5,661 nt of DNA, taken from Magnetovibrio sp. (GTDB taxonomy: Bacteria; Pseudomonadota; Alphaproteobacteria; Rhodospirillales; Magnetovibrionaceae). How positions within the stretch are numbered: position 1 is the first letter of the stretch; each line of letters opens with the position of its first letter. The stretch spans positions 1-5,661 of the forward strand of contig JAESSV010000060.1 of the NCBI GenBank assembly GCA_016763895.1, read 5' to 3'. Both the position numbers and the translations under genes were made by a program. The notes under the pieces are model-generated. The model was given only the letters and a program-made list of their open reading frames with translations, did no database searches and was not told where the DNA came from. Of the stretch, positions 4,254 through 5,661 are shown in pieces.

Positions 4254-5661
4254 ATTGTAACGCTGGTTACCGTCCGAGCAAGGGACCGGACCAATTCATC
4301 ACGATCAGTTTTTGCCAAATAATCGTTAAAGCCAACCTCGCGGCCGCGATTAAAGTTTTTATCCGTGGCATGGGCCGACAAGGCCACCATGGGAATGTTG
4401 CTCCACCGGGCATCGCCCCGCACAGCTTCGGCAAAAGCAAAGCCATCCATGTGTGGCATTTCGATACCGCTGATAATCACATCAAAGTCAAAGCCTTGAT
4501 CCCGCAATTCAAGAGCATGCAGCGCCGATTCCGAGGTGGTCACGTTAAAACCAGCAACAGAAAGTATCGGGGCCAGCAAGTTCCTACAGAAGGGGCTGTC
4601 GTCGACCAACAAGGCTGCCTTTCCGGAAATCTCACCTTCGCTTGAATCCGCACCATGGCCCAACCAATTTGGGTAAGCCAAGGTGAGGTAGTGCCCGGCA
4701 TCAACAATATCTGTTGCCTTGCCATCGATGATCGCAGAACCGATAAGGCCCGCTTGATCTGCCGTAATTTCGACCTTTAATCGATCATCCACAATATCGA
4801 CGATTTCATCAACGACCAATCCCATGGAACGATCTTGTTCCGTAAACACCAAGACCGCTTGACGGCCTTCTGTTTTCCAGACGGCATCTTTTGAGAACGG
4901 AACCAACGGCATCAATTGCCCACGATACTGCACCATGTGCTGACCATGAGAAACCTCAACGTCTTTCAATTCTATTTCTTCAAGACGCGCCACCAAAGCC
5001 AACGGAACAGCTTTCAATTCGTCTCCGCCAGCGCGGAAAATCAGCATGGAAACATGCTCGCTATTTTCACCACTGGTTTTGGCATGTTGTTCCGTTTTGG
5101 CGGCGTTGTCGCTCGGTCCAGAAGACTCACCAATAGAATTGGCAATACCGTTCGGGTCTAAAATCATAATCACAGACCCATCGCCCAAGATCGTATTTCC
5201 AGAATAAAATGGAATATTACGAAGGACCGGGGCCGTTGGCTTAACCACAATTTCTTCCGTATCAAAAACACGGTCGACGATGATACCAAACGTATGGGCA
5301 CCAACCTGAGCAACAATGATAAACGTTTCTTCGTCCAAATTCCGGCGTTTACCAGAAGACAATTTCAACAAATCGCCGAGGTGAACCAAAGGCAACAAGC
5401 GATTGCGCAAGCGCAAAACAGGGCTTTCGTTAATCACTTCGATTTTGTATTCGGACCGTGAAGAGGCCCGCACGAGTTCCAAAACGCTAATTTGTGGAAT
5501 CGCAAATTTCTCTGCACAGCTTTCCACGATCAAGGCTGCAACGATAGCCAAGGTCAGAGGGATTTTAATGGTAAACGTTGACCCACTTCCTTCCACGGAC
5601 TTCAGCTCGATGGTGCCGCCAATTTTTTCAATATTGGTGCGCACCACGTCCATGCCGACGC
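4250..5661 (-). CDS. cheA: Hybrid chemotaxis histidine kinase CheA with extra CheW-like and degenerate receiver domains (C-terminal part)
   Basis: CheA autophosphorylates in chemoreceptor arrays and passes phosphate to CheY and CheB. Only the C-terminal 469 residues are in the window. Counting the Met at 5653 as residue 1, the fragment starts in the ATPase domain (VGMDVVRTNIEKIGG, then GSGSTFTIKIPLTLAI, the C-terminal glycine box of the kinase). It continues with the regulatory CheW-like P5 domain (about 36-170), a polar linker (about 172-199), a second CheW-like domain (about 200-330), and a receiver (about 345-460). The receiver keeps the acidic pair Asp351/Asp352, Ser426 and Lys448, but the phosphoacceptor position is Gly396 (IISGIEMPHMDG). 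Upstream Hpt, docking, dimerisation and most of the ATPase domain lie outside. A strong terminator follows. CheA-receiver hybrids are known in several alphaproteobacteria and in FrzE-type proteins; assignment to CheA rather than another chemotaxis-family hybrid kinase rests on neighbouring cheB and cheR. Confidence 0.93.
   Translation of the reverse strand, partial: VGMDVVRTNIEKIGGTIELKSVEGSGSTFTIKIPLTLAIVAALIVESCAEKFAIPQISVLELVRASSRSEYKIEVINESPVLRLRNRLLPLVHLGDLLKLSSGKRRNLDEETFIIVAQVGAHTFGIIVDRVFDTEEIVVKPTAPVLRNIPFYSGNTILGDGSVIMILDPNGIANSIGESSGPSDNAAKTEQHAKTSGENSEHVSMLIFRAGGDELKAVPLALVARLEEIELKDVEVSHGQHMVQYRGQLMPLVPFSKDAVWKTEGRQAVLVFTEQDRSMGLVVDEIVDIVDDRLKVEITADQAGLIGSAIIDGKATDIVDAGHYLTLAYPNWLGHGADSSEGEISGKAALLVDDSPFCRNLLAPILSVAGFNVTTSESALHALELRDQGFDFDVIISGIEMPHMDGFAFAEAVRGDARWSNIPMVALSAHATDKNFNRGREVGFNDYLAKTDRDELVRSLARTVTSVTI

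Overview
The window looks like a chromosomal motility and cell-cycle locus from a flagellated alphaproteobacterium. The strongest taxonomic evidence is a full-length CtrA, a master regulator restricted to Alphaproteobacteria. It has a 231-residue length, a phosphoacceptor at Asp51 and a nearly invariant C-terminal DNA-binding domain. GANTC (CcrM methylation) motifs crowd its upstream region. Moderate GC content, a CheA with an extra CheW-like domain plus a receiver, and fliI and che genes beside ctrA suggest a Rhodospirillales-type or marine relative. That placement is inference, and no species can be named from sequence alone.

Layout from left to right: the 5' two thirds of fliI (minus strand, running off the left edge, start GTG at 947); a 305-bp divergent intergenic region (948-1252) carrying TTAA-type CtrA-like motifs, four GANTC sites and a perfect 9-bp inverted repeat just upstream of the ctrA ribosome binding site; ctrA (plus strand, 1253-1948); a 26-bp convergent gap; cheR (minus, 1975-2823) and cheB (minus, 2862-4040), 38 bp apart and probably co-transcribed; a 209-bp gap (4041-4249) holding a rho-independent terminator for the upstream gene, an imperfect inverted repeat and TTAA pairs; and the 3' part of a hybrid cheA (minus, 4250 to beyond 5661).

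The genes fit one theme. CheA is the chemoreceptor-coupled histidine kinase. CheB (methylesterase) and CheR (methyltransferase) form the adaptation pair that sets receptor methylation. FliI is the ATPase of the flagellar export apparatus. CtrA is a response regulator that activates flagellar and motility genes in many alphaproteobacteria. The terminator after cheA implies that cheB-cheR has its own promoter or depends on read-through.

I see no mobile element, CRISPR array, RNA gene or clearly new defence or metabolic system. The most unusual points are: (1) the CheA receiver domain has Gly where the phosphoacceptor Asp should be, while its other active-site residues are kept; (2) the C-terminal order of CheA (CheW-like, then receiver) matches the usual cheA-cheW-cheY gene order, and no separate cheW or cheY lies between cheA and cheB; (3) CtrA does not end in the Ala-Ala needed for ClpXP degradation in Caulobacter; (4) the ctrA upstream region has a dense regulatory architecture, with TTAA pairs spaced by 6 rather than the canonical 7 bases.
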